Source: Haemonchus contortus (lineage: Eukaryota > Nematoda > Chromadorea > Rhabditida > Trichostrongylidae). Taken from it: a DNA stretch of 64,000 bases. The DNA lies in NCBI GenBank assembly GCA_000469685.2, contig LS997565.1, positions 2,432,505 to 2,496,504 of the forward strand. The letters run 5' to 3'. Both the position numbers and the translations under genes were made by a program. Positions 49,840 to 60,935 of this stretch are shown in pieces; positions within the stretch are counted from its first letter, which is position 1; each line of letters begins with the position of its first letter. Below the pieces are notes generated by a model. The model was not told the DNA's origin and ran no database searches. It was given only the letters and a program-made list of their open reading frames with translations.

Positions 49840-52531
49840 GTGATAATACAGATGCCCAGGTTTAAAGAAAGGCAAACATGGAGATTGCTTCAGAATGTAC
49901 CGCCGTATGTGTTTCGCCTAGTGAGAGAAGCGTTATCGTTGCGGCAAAAAGTGGTACTCACCCGACAGTCCCTCCTGTTTCTGAAACGATGCAAGGCAAC
50001 TGAAATTCTACCAAGATTCATTCAAAACAAACAGCTTGGATCAGTGTGCGGCCTTCCTGATAAACACCCCAGAATCAAGAACATCTATCGATCGCTGCTC
50101 AATGTGGTTATCAGGGAAAAACAACATCTACTGTATTCAATGCTGCTGAAGTGTGAAGCTAAAGAAGAATCTTGTCGCCGCCTTCTGTCGGAAGAAATAT
50201 GGAGAAGGATTGAAGGTGAATCGAAACGCCTGTGTGATCTTAGCCGTTCTGACGCCAAGGCCACGCTCTGCGCCAAGTACGATTCCCTAAAGGACGCACA
50301 ACGGGTAAGAAATTCTGATAACGATCACTCCTCGTCCAATTTCAACCGATCCGAACAACAAAGCTCGCAACAGCCAAACATACCTCAAACAGCAAGAGTC
50401 ACCGTCTTAGGCGATGCACAAATTTCGTCAAAAGCTGTGGATCTTCTGAGTCTGGGGCCATCGTTCTCATTAACGCAAACGATCAACCCGCTTACCGTTC
50501 GTAAAATTGTATGCGGTTTGCAAAAGTTCAGGGACCAACTGAGAACGAAAGCACGACGCGACTCTCAGGGACAGGTGGTTGAAAGGCTAGAGCGTACTAC
50601 TCCAACACCTATTCCATTCCCGCAGTCATTTTATAAAGAATCTAAACCTTCCCCGGAAGCAGATATTAAGTTTCGAATCTTGTCAGCAGGAGTTTTGAAC
50701 GCGCTTGATAAATTCAAGCGCGAAAAGCGCTCCAACCTGACACGCGAGCAATGGGAAGGGTTAAAAGAAATCCGGGAAAGAATAAAACGGAATGAAGTAC
50801 GCCTTTCTGTCAGCGACAAAGGTGGAGAATTTGTGATACTACCTCAATCTTTAGACAGGGAAATCACAGAACTCCATCTAGCAGACACAACAGTCTACCG
50901 CAACACGACAGAAAAAGCCTTTCTTATGCAAGCACACAAGGAAAACACCTTGTGGGTCAAAGTAGGAAAGATGGCAAAATTGGATGAAAGATTCATTAGA
51001 AGGCTGAAGCTGGAAAACCCCACGTGCCCAGTATTTTATAGCCTTATTAAAACTCATAAGTTGTCTGCTGAAAACATGCAGTCACTGCTGCCGCAGGCTT
51101 ACTAGATCAGGCCTATAATCAGTTGTGTTGATGGACCGACCGATCGCATTTCATGGTTCCTAAATAAAATCATCGGTCAACTCCTGGTCCATATACCATC
51201 GCATCTGTCGAATACGGGACAGTTCTTGGACCGCTTACGCGCTTGCAGACTTCAACGCGACTGTGTTGTTGAGTCATTTGACGTCTCCGCGCTCTACACC
51301 AACGTTAGCAACGACGAGGCTTTGCAAGCAGTTTCAGAAATGCTTGATCAGCACGAAAGAAGTGTGTTGACGTTCGGATTGAGCAAGGCACAAATAGTGG
51401 CTCTCATCAAGGAGTGCTTGAACTGCAATATATTCAAGTGGTCCGGTAGATATTTTTCACAGATAAGAGGGCTTGCAATGGGCCAGCGGCTAGCACCGGT
51501 TCTCGTTGTCTGCTTCATGAGTAGAATCGAACAACCAGTGCTAGCACGCTTACCCATAATGTACTGCCGCTACATTGACGACTGTTTCGTCATAACATCA
51601 ACTCAGTCAGAAATGGATGAGTTGTTCAACATTCTGAACAGTCAGTCGCAGTACATCAAGCTAACTCGAGAAGTCCCGCACGAAGGCTGGTTACCCTTTC
51701 TGAATACTCAGGTAAGGGTTACCAGTGGAACATACAGTGTGAAATGGTATAGAAAAGAAAGCTCCAAGAATATCCTAGTTCATGCAATGTCGGCACACCC
51801 CAAAGCTCTCAAACGCGCAGTATTGCGGAACATGTACAGAACGGCTGTGGAGGTGTGCACCGGTAACGAGGAGCGGGAAGAATGCAGAAGGTTAGCACAC
51901 CAAACAGCTAATCTGAATGGATACACAACTCGGCAGCATGGCTCACGAAGCAGATCAAGGCCTTTTCCATATGGAACTGAAGATAAGATGTATCTTCAAT
52001 TACCATTCATATCAGATCGATTCAGCGCAGTCATCCAGCAATGCCTGGAAAGAGCGGATCTAGCCAATGACGTTTTCTTGGTGAACACACCGAGAGAAAA
52101 CATCAAACACCAGTTGGTTAGAAATCGTCTCTATGACCGGATTTGCATCATGGAAAACTGCGTGATCTGCCCGTATGGAAAAGTAGGAGACTGTGCACAA
52201 AGAGCTGTGGTTTACCAACTTCAGTGTTTAGCTTGTGATGCTTGCTATATTGGGGAAACTGGGGAGACAGCTATGCGTTCGTGTGAAAGAACACCCAGCA
52301 AACGAAGGTCTTGCTCGATTGCACCGCTTGGGAAGCACAGAAGGGAAGGTCATGCTGGTTGTGACTTTGACGTTAAGTGCACGATTTTTGGCCCACGAGG
52401 ACAGTATTGGTGCCAGAAAAACCCTCGAGGCTTTCTGGATAATACACCGAAATCTAAGCATGAATAACAAGAATGAGTGCATCAACATAACTGGTGACCT
52501 CTTGCCTTACATCCCTCTGTGCGAGCTTTGA
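49840..52531 (+). pseudogene. Penelope-like element polyprotein (reverse transcriptase plus GIY-YIG endonuclease), broken
   Basis: One frame runs from 49840 to an in-frame TAG at 51103-51105 and resumes in the same frame to 52467. The region before the stop has a Lys/Arg-rich N-terminus and ends with FYSLIKTHK, a Penelope-type pre-RT motif; after it come RPIISCVDG, FDVSALYTNV (51277, RT motif A), GLAMGQRLAP (motif B region) and YIDD (51571-51582, catalytic motif C). The GIY-YIG-like domain starts near 52207 (YQLQC..CYIGETG), then the frame shifts near 52264; its continuation (VKEHPANEGLARLHRL.. EDSIGARKTLEAFWI.. LCEL) is in another frame to 52531. Role in the family: target-primed reverse transcription. 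Not functional as read. Confidence 0.88.
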
Positions 52532-52859
52532 TAGTGAGACTGATTCGCGTCACGTCACGATACTATAAATAAGTCGTGGTTGACCGGGCTGTCTCAATTG
52601 CTCAATCGTCCCGAAACTTGAGCAACTGTTCGGTATTGGTGGAATTAACGTGAGTGCCTTGTCGGAGTTTCTTATTAGTTGTAAGTTCATCAGCCTGGGT
52701 TGCAACTAGTTAAGAGCTGGTCTACGTCAAGCGTGATAGGTAACACTCTAAAGTTGCGATACGCTTTCAGGCCTTCGATAAAGACGATTTAGTCGAAACG
52801 TCAGGCGAATAAAGATTCCACCATTAAAAACCTGTATGGCATAGAAGAGTTGACTAGTG

Positions 52860-52873
52860 ATAATGAAAATTCA
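52860..52873 (+). repeat. Candidate target-site duplication, right of Penelope-like element
   Basis: ATAATGAAAATTCA, identical to 49087-49100. Confidence 0.6.
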
Positions 52874-52984
52874 TTTTTCCTTGATCTTAACTTTTCTCCT
52901 TGAATGGGAGGCAACCCATGTTGATCTACCCAGTCGATGCTGTCGGTCCCTCGTTTTGGCGGCGTTCGTTGCCATGCTCTGCGC

Positions 52985-53215
52985 TATCTTCAAAATGCAT
53001 GCACTCTGATTTTTTTTTTCAGTCCCTCGATTTCGAGGAGACGATTCTTTTTTTTTTTTTTGGCATCGACTCGACGATGGGGTCATAGGGAGCGGCTGGA
53101 GCTTCGCAAGATCAATGGAGTGAAGATCACGAACATTACCTATTTGATGTTAAGCACAAAAATTCCATACTACTGTAAAGAGCTTTTCAAAGTGATTGTC
53201 AGTATTAATGTACTT
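52985..53215 (+). repeat. Direct repeat, copy A
   Basis: CAGTCCCTCGATTTCGAGGAGACGATTC, a T-run, GACTCGACGATGGGGTCATAGGGAGCGGCTGGAGCTTCGC, GGAGTGAAGATCACGA.CATTA recurs at 53670-53900. Unclassified; both copies are downstream of the Penelope-like insertion. Confidence 0.85.
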
Positions 53216-53519
53216 TCTTGAGAAATGCCATTGTCGCAAAGAATCCCTGAAAAGTAGTGCAGTTCCGTGGCATATGTAAATCCATAGTAGTTAAGAATAT
53301 GTAGACTGCAACTCTGTAGGGGTGTGTTTAGTAAGCGGTGGGCTGCTGATGGTTGATGATTGGTAGTGGTTGATGGCTCTGTGTAGCTCATGCGTTTGGA
53401 AGGGAACGAAGAAGCTTCACAAGCGGCATCATTGTCAAACATGAGGGGATTGAAAAACTGGAAGCTTCTTTTATGAGAAGTCGTGAGAAAAAAGAACTAA
53501 GAAGGAATCAATACACTGA

Positions 53520-53690
53520 AAAAAAGTCCTTTGGCATGAATCCCTTTTCAGGAGTGCGCCATCGCACTCGACTTCCATCCAGGACCGAAGTGACTTCTGA
53601 AAGGTCGGCATCCTGTGTAATGACTTGTGATGGTCAGCCAAACGGGAGCAGTCATTGTTTTTATCCTCCAAGACGAATTGCATGCATTAT
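53520..53690 (-). repeat. tRNA-derived SINE fragment (minus orientation)
   Basis: GAATCCCTTTTCAGGAGTGCGCCATCGCACTCGACTTCCATCCAGGA, TAATGACTTGTGATGGTCAGCC and TTTTTATCCTCCAAGACGA follow the SINE tail-to-body order in reverse; the head is missing and the repeat copy B begins there. Confidence 0.65.
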
Positions 53691-53900
53691 GATTTTTTTG
53701 TCAGTCCCTCAATTTAGAGCAGACGATTCTTTTTTTTTTTTGACATCGACTCGACGATGGGGTCATAGGGAGCGGCTGAAGCTTCGCACGATCAACGGAG
53801 TGAAGATCACGAGCATTATCTTTTTGATGTCAGGTACCCAAAACCCATACCAGTGTGTAGAGCTTTTCGAAATGATCAGGAATACATGGAAAGCCTTCAC
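53670..53900 (+). repeat. Direct repeat, copy B
   Basis: Partner of 52985-53215, with a poly(T) tract of different length and about 85-90% identity by eye. Confidence 0.85.
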
Positions 53901-53969
53901 GAGAAATATCACCCATAGAAAAAAAGTTCTGAAAGGCGGTGCAGTCCTGAAGCTTGCCGTCTACTAGTG

Positions 53970-54590
53970 ATGAGTAGGTGAACAGTAATACCTCAGGAAT
54001 GAGCTTGCATGTTATCAACTGCTCGCTGATGAGTTACTGCCCTCTTTCCATTTATAGACGCAGCTGTTAGTCAGTTTGCATCTTGGCTGTAGGATAGCCA
54101 ACTGTAGCTAAGAAATTTCATGCAGTCATGCCCTCCTACAAAAATATGGCGACAAAAAGTCATTGCAGGATAATTTGGTACTCAGTCTCACCCTCCCACC
54201 ACCCATATTTATCCTTGGCGGCTGTAGTTATTGGCTTCACGATGCCGTTTCCATTGATCAAAGGTGAAATCGGTTGCCCCTTTCCATAAATCTTTTCCGG
54301 AATTCTCTCTGATAACGATTTATTGAACATTCACCAAAATCTCTGAAACAGGGATCTTCTCCGTGAGACCAATCATTGGAGATGGTAGAGGTACCCCCAC
54401 GATTAGGGCTCATATCGCAAATACCTATCCACATATACTATTTTACAAGACAGAAAAGGATTTTGAGCAGTTTGGAGGTGTAAAGTCTTAACGTTTTTTT
54501 TTGAATGATATATCAAAGATAAAATTTCCTCAGAATATAATAAACCAATCAAAGAAAAAAAATCCTCTAAATGTAATGGTACATCTGGCA
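53970..54590. other. Intergenic stretch without a supported gene
   Basis: Short AT-rich sequence with no ORF, repeat or motif that I can support. Confidence 0.35.
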
Positions 54591-54689
54591 AATGCTGCAG
54601 TCACTGGAATCCTGGAACATTTGGTTTGACCTTCGCACCCAAATTCTGATGGGAATAGTGACAGGTTGGTGATTCACAGATCCATTTGA

Positions 54690-55020
54690 AGCTTTTTCTT
54701 TGCCATGATCCGGATGAGCGAGGCTGTCGAACACTTTCGAAAGGTAATCTAACATGAAACTGATGATGAACTGTCTGTAAAAGTAACTGTAAAGAATAAA
54801 TTAAAACGGTTTTAAGAGGGAATTAGCAAGCATATATGCAATGGTTGGTCTATTTGGGAAGTTCGAGGGAACGGCAGACAGATTATTTGTCCTCATGCTG
54901 GAATATTTACACTTTTTTCCTGCCAACTCATGAGTCATTGAGGTGGAACAACCAATGACCAGCATCAGAATTGCAGAATATAAGGGAACCTGTTGGAGCA
55001 GATTTGTGCAAAGCTACAGA
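54690..55020 (+). promoter_or_regulatory. Upstream module of the 55.8-kb small gene with TATA box
   Basis: TGATCCGGATGAGCGAGG, TCATTGAGGTGGAACAACCAATGACCAGCATCAGAATT and GAATATAAGG (TATAAG at 54979-54984), conserved with 45428-45700 and 62412-62702. CATTG and CAATG form an inverted pair just upstream of the TATA box. Confidence 0.55.
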
Positions 55021-55389
55021 TATGTTCCTTTTAGGGTTCCAAATGCCTATCCACCACTTTCGATCACATACCGTTTCCCAACAACACTCTCTTTCCTTTG
55101 ACTTTGTCTCCAGCAACAAGTTCTTCTTGGTCGCACTCATTTCCGGGAATCCTTCAAGTTCTCTCCTCATCAATTCTCGATCGCTTACCTATGGATACAG
55201 TTGTTTGGCCTACAGAATTTGATGCTTTGATTCTATAAATTGAAAAACTCGTGCGGAGGTGTTGTATGGGAGTGTGGGTTATTCCATCCGAACAGCATCT
55301 CCCGCTTGCCTCACCCGATGGTGCCAAGCGCGCTCCGTAAGGGTTGAGATTTGAATCTTTAGTGGAAGACTGTAGTCACTGCCGCGCAG

Positions 55390-55620
55390 CCACTGCCGCT
55401 TGCTATGGGAATTTCTTTAGAAATACAGCCGCCCCACTCGCTTAGGTTCACCAAGCTTTCCTTCCTCTGCAGTCGCTTGATTGTTGCAAGACTCGCCTGG
55501 GAGTTCGAAAGTACCGACTTACGCATCGGCTGGCCATCTCAAGTCATTGTAAGGGCTAAATATGTGTTGAATATGCCATTACGATTATAAATGGAATTCG
55601 AATTTCATGGCGAATCCCAA
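55390..55620 (+). repeat. tRNA-derived SINE copy (plus orientation, degraded head)
   Basis: GTTCACCAAGCTTTCCTTCC, GACTCGCCTGGGAG, CTTACGCATCGGCTGGCCATCTCAAGTCATTG and GCCATTACGATTATAAATGGAATTCG follow the SINE body. Lies between promoter and start codon. Confidence 0.7.
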
Positions 55621-55752
55621 ATGGTTATCAATCAATTCTTGAAATTTTACCCTTTAATATCGTACAGTTCATCTTCACAGAATCATCATACTGTTTGGAA
55701 ATCCAAAATTGACAGAGTAGCAGCCATGAATTATTTCTCTTGTTATTTTAGA

Positions 55753-56687
55753 ATGAACACCACAGTGGCCGTACTTTTCGCTGTTTGCTTTATTATGTGT
55801 ATCACTCAAGGATACGGCAGCCACAGTCAAAGCCATAGTCATGAACATCATGGCGAGAGACCTCCCAAACCAGAGTTCCTCGACAAACTCAACAACACAC
55901 TTCGTGAAGAATTTTGGAACATCGTGAAGGACCGATCAATACCACCTAACGAGAAGAGAGAAAAGGTTCTGGCCTGGGGAGAGAAGTACGGTCTTGAGGT
56001 TTGTTCACTGAGTCCTTTGAAATCAATATTGAACCAGGGCTTCAGTACAAGGATTTCCTAATGATAAGGATGTCTGCTAAGTTGCTTTTAATCGTCTAGC
56101 CAGAAATATGCCAAGAAGAAGGTCGGTCTTCAACGGGAATCAAGAATACTAAAACAAGAAAGAGTGGCATGAGAGGGTACACTGTAGAGGAAAGGGTTAT
56201 TTACGGGGTTGCTAGGTTCCAGGAGGGGAATTTGATCTGATTGCCTCGTTTCATATACTCGTGCTCTACATCTCTGCAATCCAACCTGGGCCTAGATTAT
56301 GCTGATACCCTGAACATCGGTTAAAGACCCCACTGGGTTGACGATACTGTATGGTGACAGCAGAACGGTATGTACTTGTAAAACGAAACGAAGTGTTCAC
56401 TTTCCCCTTCACATAAAAAGTTACCGAGGCCGATGGTTGGTCCTATCTGATTGATTCGGAATTCATCCAGCTCTGATAGAAGGAGTATCCTCAGCCATAT
56501 AAACTTGAAGATGAAAAGTCAATTTCAGAAAGAAACGCAGGAACACGAAGACAGAATTGCAGCATGGTGGGCAGCTCGTAGGGTGAGATATTTCTTATAT
56601 CCTTTTCGCTTCCGTCTTTTCATTGCCTCCTCGGTTTGTAGGTCTGAGGAACCCTGATGGATCATAATTTAGTCTTTCCAGCAGTAA
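55753..56687 (+). CDS. Small His-rich SXP-like secreted protein
   Basis: Exons 55753-55998, 56529-56582, 56682-56687; 101 aa. ATG follows a TATTTTAG acceptor by one base; signal peptide MNTTVAVLFAVCFIMCITQG, then SHSQSHSHEHHGERPP, a His/Ser segment. Core EFLDKLNNTLREEFWNIVKD and REKVLAWGEKYGLE; exon 2 KETQEHEDRIAAWWAARR; exon 3 is one Gln codon and a stop. Exon layout equals the 46966 gene (54-nt exon 2). The His cluster right after the signal peptide could bind Zn or Cu, which is inference. AATAAA at 56797. The last exon is the least certain. Confidence 0.8.
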
Positions 56688-57113
56688 TCGTTTTGCTTTA
56701 GGGAACTACTGCAGCATCAGTTTAGTCGCTACCATCCATCTGTACCTTCTATGGACTATAGCAACGATCAATATCTATCGTGAAAGCTTCAACTGAAATA
56801 AATATCGGCCTAGCATTACTTCTCTACAGAAAATACTAGTTCTTCAAAAAGAACTCATACACAGGTCCGAAGCTGAACTCCTCGAGCTTTTTCGAAGCAT
56901 TTTGAATCAGAACGGAACAAACACATATCCTACTTGTCTTTCCGGTTGAAAGCTGCAACCGTTCGCAATGCTTCAAAAAATAATACCAATATTGAACATT
57001 TGCTTTCAAGCTCGAAAAGCCCTACAGACAGTGAGAATGGCCTTTTGAGAAGTCTAACTTATTGCCTGATTAACTTCACGAGATAGAAACATCTCACAAA
57101 GGTGTATCCTGCA

Positions 57114-57389
57114 CTGTAACGTGGGGGACGGAACTTACGTGCGTCCGAGGATGCGCGCGGCATATTGCGCGGCGAAGTTCGTGGCGATTTAAACGTCTTC
57201 AGCGCATACTATTGAGGTCCAAATTTGAAGTATGGTAGATCAGTAGGATTAGCTGACAAAAAAACGCTGAAAATGAACTACTCTATTTCAAGTTCGGGCC
57301 TCAATTATAGGCACCAGAGTGGTTCGAATTGCCACGAATTTCGCCGCGAGCATCCTCGGAGCACGTAAGTACCCACACCCCTGTAACGT
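57114..57389. mobile_element. MITE with 9-bp target duplication (Mutator-like or hAT-like)
   Basis: CTGTAACGT flanks both sides (57114-57122 and 57381-57389). Between them is a 258-bp element whose ends mirror each other: GGGGGACGGAACTTACGTGC on the left and, reversed, GGTGTGGGTACTTACGTGC on the right, continuing through CCGAGGATG and GCGGCGAAxTTCGTGGC. No coding capacity. A 9-bp duplication fits Mutator-like elements; hAT elements usually make 8. Related copies at 61350-61500 and 62795-63040. Confidence 0.75.
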
Positions 57390-58485
57390 CTCGATTCTAT
57401 CGTCGTTTTATGTGCAAATAGCCCGCGACGCATCAGACCGTCACCTCGAGAGCTTCCTTCCGCCGCGCGACGTTTGCGGCGACACCTAGTTTCATTGACA
57501 ATATTTCCCTATTGTGCTCACAGTAATCTATGAAGGAAAACTATGGATAGTCGCGTGAGTGGTCGAAAAGGGCATCTCAACTCTCCAAGTGTGATATGGT
57601 TTGATTGATACCACAGCAGAAGTCGTGTCGCTCCTACCATTGCAAGATTGGGAGCGCAAAAATGCTTTACCTGTATAATTAAATGGCGGCATGGCGACCG
57701 GCTGACTGTTTCTTATGAAACTATCATGCATCCATGACAATTACCATAAAAACACGCCACATGTGGATAGTGAGGCGACTAACTCAAAACCTTCATGAAT
57801 GGGGCCTGCTATCCGCATCTGGAAAACGTGATAAATGGGGTCAAGCGGAAACAGCCACTTCTAGCATATCACCTTCAATATCTGGAACCTATCTAGTTTC
57901 AGTGATCGTGAAGCCTCTCGTTCAAATGAATTCGGCTTTGAAAAATCTGATTTCTCTGACATGGAACAACTCCGTTAGTCTATGCGCTCGTTTCCCTCCT
58001 AAATAGGCTGTGAGTCAGAAAGTGAACTCAGCAAATAAAATTCTTTTGTGAGGATCAGGCAGTTGGCAAACAACACTGTATTGGTATCTCAAGAAAGGCT
58101 GGTGGCAACAAATAGAGACATCAACTTAGAGGGAACGAACATTTGGGAAGACAGTCAATCCGAGGTTCGTTCATCGAACGACGTTAGGATGGTTTCATTA
58201 ACCTCCCGCCCTCAGCCAGTCAATTCCGAGAAGAATAATAGGCTCGGAGCTAGCCGTTTGTGGTAACGACGTTGTTGCGTTTGCATCCGCTCATGCACAG
58301 CACCCAAAACCTTCTCATTTTCCTTTAAAAGCAGGTATACTTATATGAGATCTCAAAAGAAGATAACCTGGTCCAATGGTAAGAGAAGAATGTTCACATT
58401 ACCGTAAAAACATCCTCATACATAATTTTTACCTAAAACCAGGGTAGCAAAATGTATATATAGTTTATTATGGTCACTCTGAAAT
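57390..58485. other. Intergenic stretch without a supported gene
   Basis: ORFs at 57734-58006 and 58048-58266 (+) are open but without domain, signal peptide, splice structure or paralogue. They could be part of an unrecognised transposon next to the Helitron-like array. Confidence 0.3.
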
Positions 58486-58491
58486 GAGCAA

Positions 58492-59198
58492 TCCATGATA
58501 TATATAAACCGCTAACTTTGTGTGTCCGTTTGTATGCCCGTTTGTGCGTCCTTCCAAAAGTCACGTAGGCAAATGATTAAGTGCGTTATCAATCAAGCGG
58601 ATACATATATTTCATTAGATGAGGATCTAAGATCATTAGCGGTCGGATAGGTCTTGCCGAAAGTGATATCCATGATATATATAAACCGCTAACTTTGTGT
58701 GTCCGTTTGTATGCCCGTTTGTGCGTCCTTCCAAAAGTCACGTAGGCAAATGATTAAGTGCGTTATCAATCAAGCGGATACATATATTTCATTAGATGAG
58801 GATCTAAGATCATTAGCGGTCGGATAGGTCTTGCCGAAAGTGATATCCATGATATATATAAACCGCTAACTTTGTGTGTCCGTTTGTATGCCCGTTTGTG
58901 CGTCCTTCCAAAAGTCACGTAGGCAAATGATTAAGTGCGTTATCAATCAAGCGGATACATATATTTCATTAGATGAGGATCTAAGATCATTAGCGGTCGG
59001 ATAGGTCTTGCCGAAAGTGATATCCATGATATATATAAACCGCTAACTTTGTGTGTCCGTTTGTATGCCCGTTTGTGCGTCCTTCCAAAAGTCACGTAGG
59101 CAAATGATTAAGTGCGTTATCAATCAAGCGGATACATATATTTCATTAGATGAGGATCTAAGATCATTAGCGGTCGGATAGGTCTTGCCGAAAGTGAT
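58492..59198 (+). repeat. Four near-identical 177-bp tandem units, Helitron 5'-end-like
   Basis: Units start TCCATGATATATATAAACCG at 58492, 58669, 58846 and 59023, exactly 177 bp apart, with no differences noticed. The start (A followed by TC, an AT stretch, then CGCTAACTTTGTGTGTCCG) resembles 5' ends of nematode Helitrons. Confidence 0.92.
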
Positions 59199-59670
59199 AT
59201 CGAAGCGAAGAGGAATCGTGATCTTTCACTGAGTTACAAACTTTGCTGGAAGCGGTCGTAAAAAGCGTTCTCCTGACTATTTACTGTCATGATAAATCCC
59301 TATACTATGGACGATTCAACTATCGGTTCCCAGCCATCCATCCATCCATGATATATATAAACCGCTAACTTTGTGTGTCCGTTTGTATGCCCGTTTGTGC
59401 GTCCTTCCAAAAGTCACGTAGGCAAATGATTAAGTGCGTTATCAATCAAGCGGATACATATATTTCATTAGATGAGAATCTAAGATCATTAGCGGTCGGA
59501 TAGGTCTTGCCGAAAGTGATATCGAAGCGAATAGGAATCGTGATTTTTCATTGAGTTACAAACTTTGCTGGGAGCGGTCGTAAAAAACGTTCTCCTGACT
59601 ATTTACTGTCATGCTAAATCCCTATACTATGGACGATTCAACTATCGGTTCGCAGCCAACTGAGGGAAGA
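59199..59670 (+). repeat. Longer repeat unit (about 322 bp) extending the 177-bp array
   Basis: 59023-59344 is repeated at 59345-59666. Each has the 177-bp unit plus about 145 bp beginning CGAAGCGAAxAGGAATCGTG and ending GACGATTCAACTATCGGTTC. The array therefore has a nested structure: a 322-bp unit whose first 177 bp were amplified further. Confidence 0.88.
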
Positions 59671-60420
59671 GAGAGGTTAGGTTTTGTGGGCAAAAAAAAA
59701 CTTTTTGCTCTCGAATAATTTTTATCGAAAGTACCTTTGCATTTAACCTATTTTCCAGACTAGACGCGTATTTTTCCATAGAAACATAATCGAAAATCCA
59801 ACAAATCCATAGGAATCTAATCTAATCGAAATCTCCATTTTTAAATGTGAATTTCGCTCACAGATGCGCACTCCACTTTCCACAAGAACTTTCCACTTCA
59901 TAATACTTGAGTAGCTAGATGAAGGGAAAAACTCTGGCGAAATCTACACGACACCTTATCATATGTGAAGCGCTTGCGTCTGATTGTTTGTTTGTTCTTT
60001 CAATTGTACAGAAATACGAATTACCTCAGGATGCATCTGCATGAGTCGGTCAAGTTTGGTATGGGTTGGGCATAGGGCAAAACCAAAAGAGCACATTTGA
60101 ACCACCTACAGGGGTGGGACATGCACAGGAGTGGGTGGTGACATGGGCAGAACTTCTCAAATATCCATGATCCATGATATATATAAACCGCTAACTTTGT
60201 GTGTCTGTTTGTATGGCCGTTTGTGCGTCCGCCACGTAGGCACGATAAGGATTCAAGTGAAATAACGCGTGAGCTTGGTGGAGAAGTAATATCCTACTTA
60301 TATAATCGGCTAAGTGTGTCTGTTGGTGTGTTTGTGTGTTTGTCTGACCGGAAATTCATAACTCCTGTCCCACTGAACCTAGGGCATTCAAATTTGAAAG
60401 AGAGATAGGGGGCAGGATGG
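59671..60420 (+). mobile_element. Helitron-like sequence, with two further 5'-end motifs
   Basis: Another TCCATGATATATATAAACCG is at 60171, and a different but similar start (TCCTACTTATATAATCGGC, then a GTGTGTCTGTTGGTGTG run) at 60291. After each come sentences typical of Helitron 5' regions: ATTCATAACTCCTGTCCCAC..GAACCTAGGGCATTCAAATTTG. No Rep/helicase coding was seen, so these are non-autonomous or fragments. The 3' end (hairpin plus CTRR) was not located. Confidence 0.55.
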
Positions 60421-60935
60421 GAACACTGATGGCACATGATAGGGAGTGACAACTATCGTTAGAAATGAATAAGGAACCTTAGAAGGCAGAAGCCTCAGGA
60501 TCTCTAACTACCTTCGTATTAGCGATGAAGCCTTGGCACCTTGATAGGTGGTGTGGGATGCGAAGGGACCGCAAATGTTTAGCAACAGAGATTGACAACG
60601 ACTGATAGGACTGATAAGAAATTATAGAAGGCGAGAGCCACTAGATCGGTAACGCACTTTCTGTCAATAATGGAAACTTGGAATATTAATAGGTTAAGTA
60701 AGATGTGTTAGGATCGTAGGTACTCGGTGAAGGGATCAAGAACGGTTGGTGCCAGGCCAGGAGCTGATAAGGGCTAATGAAAACCCTCGGAAGCGTAGAG
60801 CCATTATAATAATGGCATTATTAGTGGTGCCTTGACAGCTTGGCGTGTGACGTGGAGTATGGCGAGATGTAGACGACCGATGATAGAAACTGTTAACAGC
60901 TGATAGCGACTGATAAGAGCACTTACCAATTGAAT
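60420..60935 (+). repeat. Diverged tandem repeat, three units of about 155-175 bp
   Basis: Each unit carries GATAAG/AATAAGG, AG(A/C)AGGC-GA-GCC, ATTA.TAATGG-like, CTTGG, TAGG.. and GTGTG..A..G..G..G blocks in the same order; starts near 60460, 60610 and 60765. The divergence is high, so the array is old. Confidence 0.4.

Larger units (their letters stand above)
49101..52873 (+). mobile_element. Penelope-like retroelement, near complete, with inverted tail-head terminal copy
   Basis: The body reads left to right: a 5' segment (49766-49840), a long frame with reverse transcriptase and GIY-YIG blocks, and a 3' segment to about 52859. Left of the body, 49101-49764 is an inverted copy of the 3' end joined to the 5' end: 49105-49170 is the reverse complement of 49809-49881, and 49183-49760 is the reverse complement of about 52205-52790. 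The motif GACGATTTAGTCGAAACGTC occurs at both 49766 and 52780. Such partly inverted terminal repeats (pLTRs) are typical of Penelope-like elements. The probable target duplication is given separately. The element is dead: one nonsense codon and at least one frameshift. Confidence 0.88.

Noticed and set aside
58492..59198. CRISPR-like regularly spaced repeat
   Set aside because: Units of 177 bp are contiguous, without unique spacers, in a eukaryotic context; it is a tandem array.
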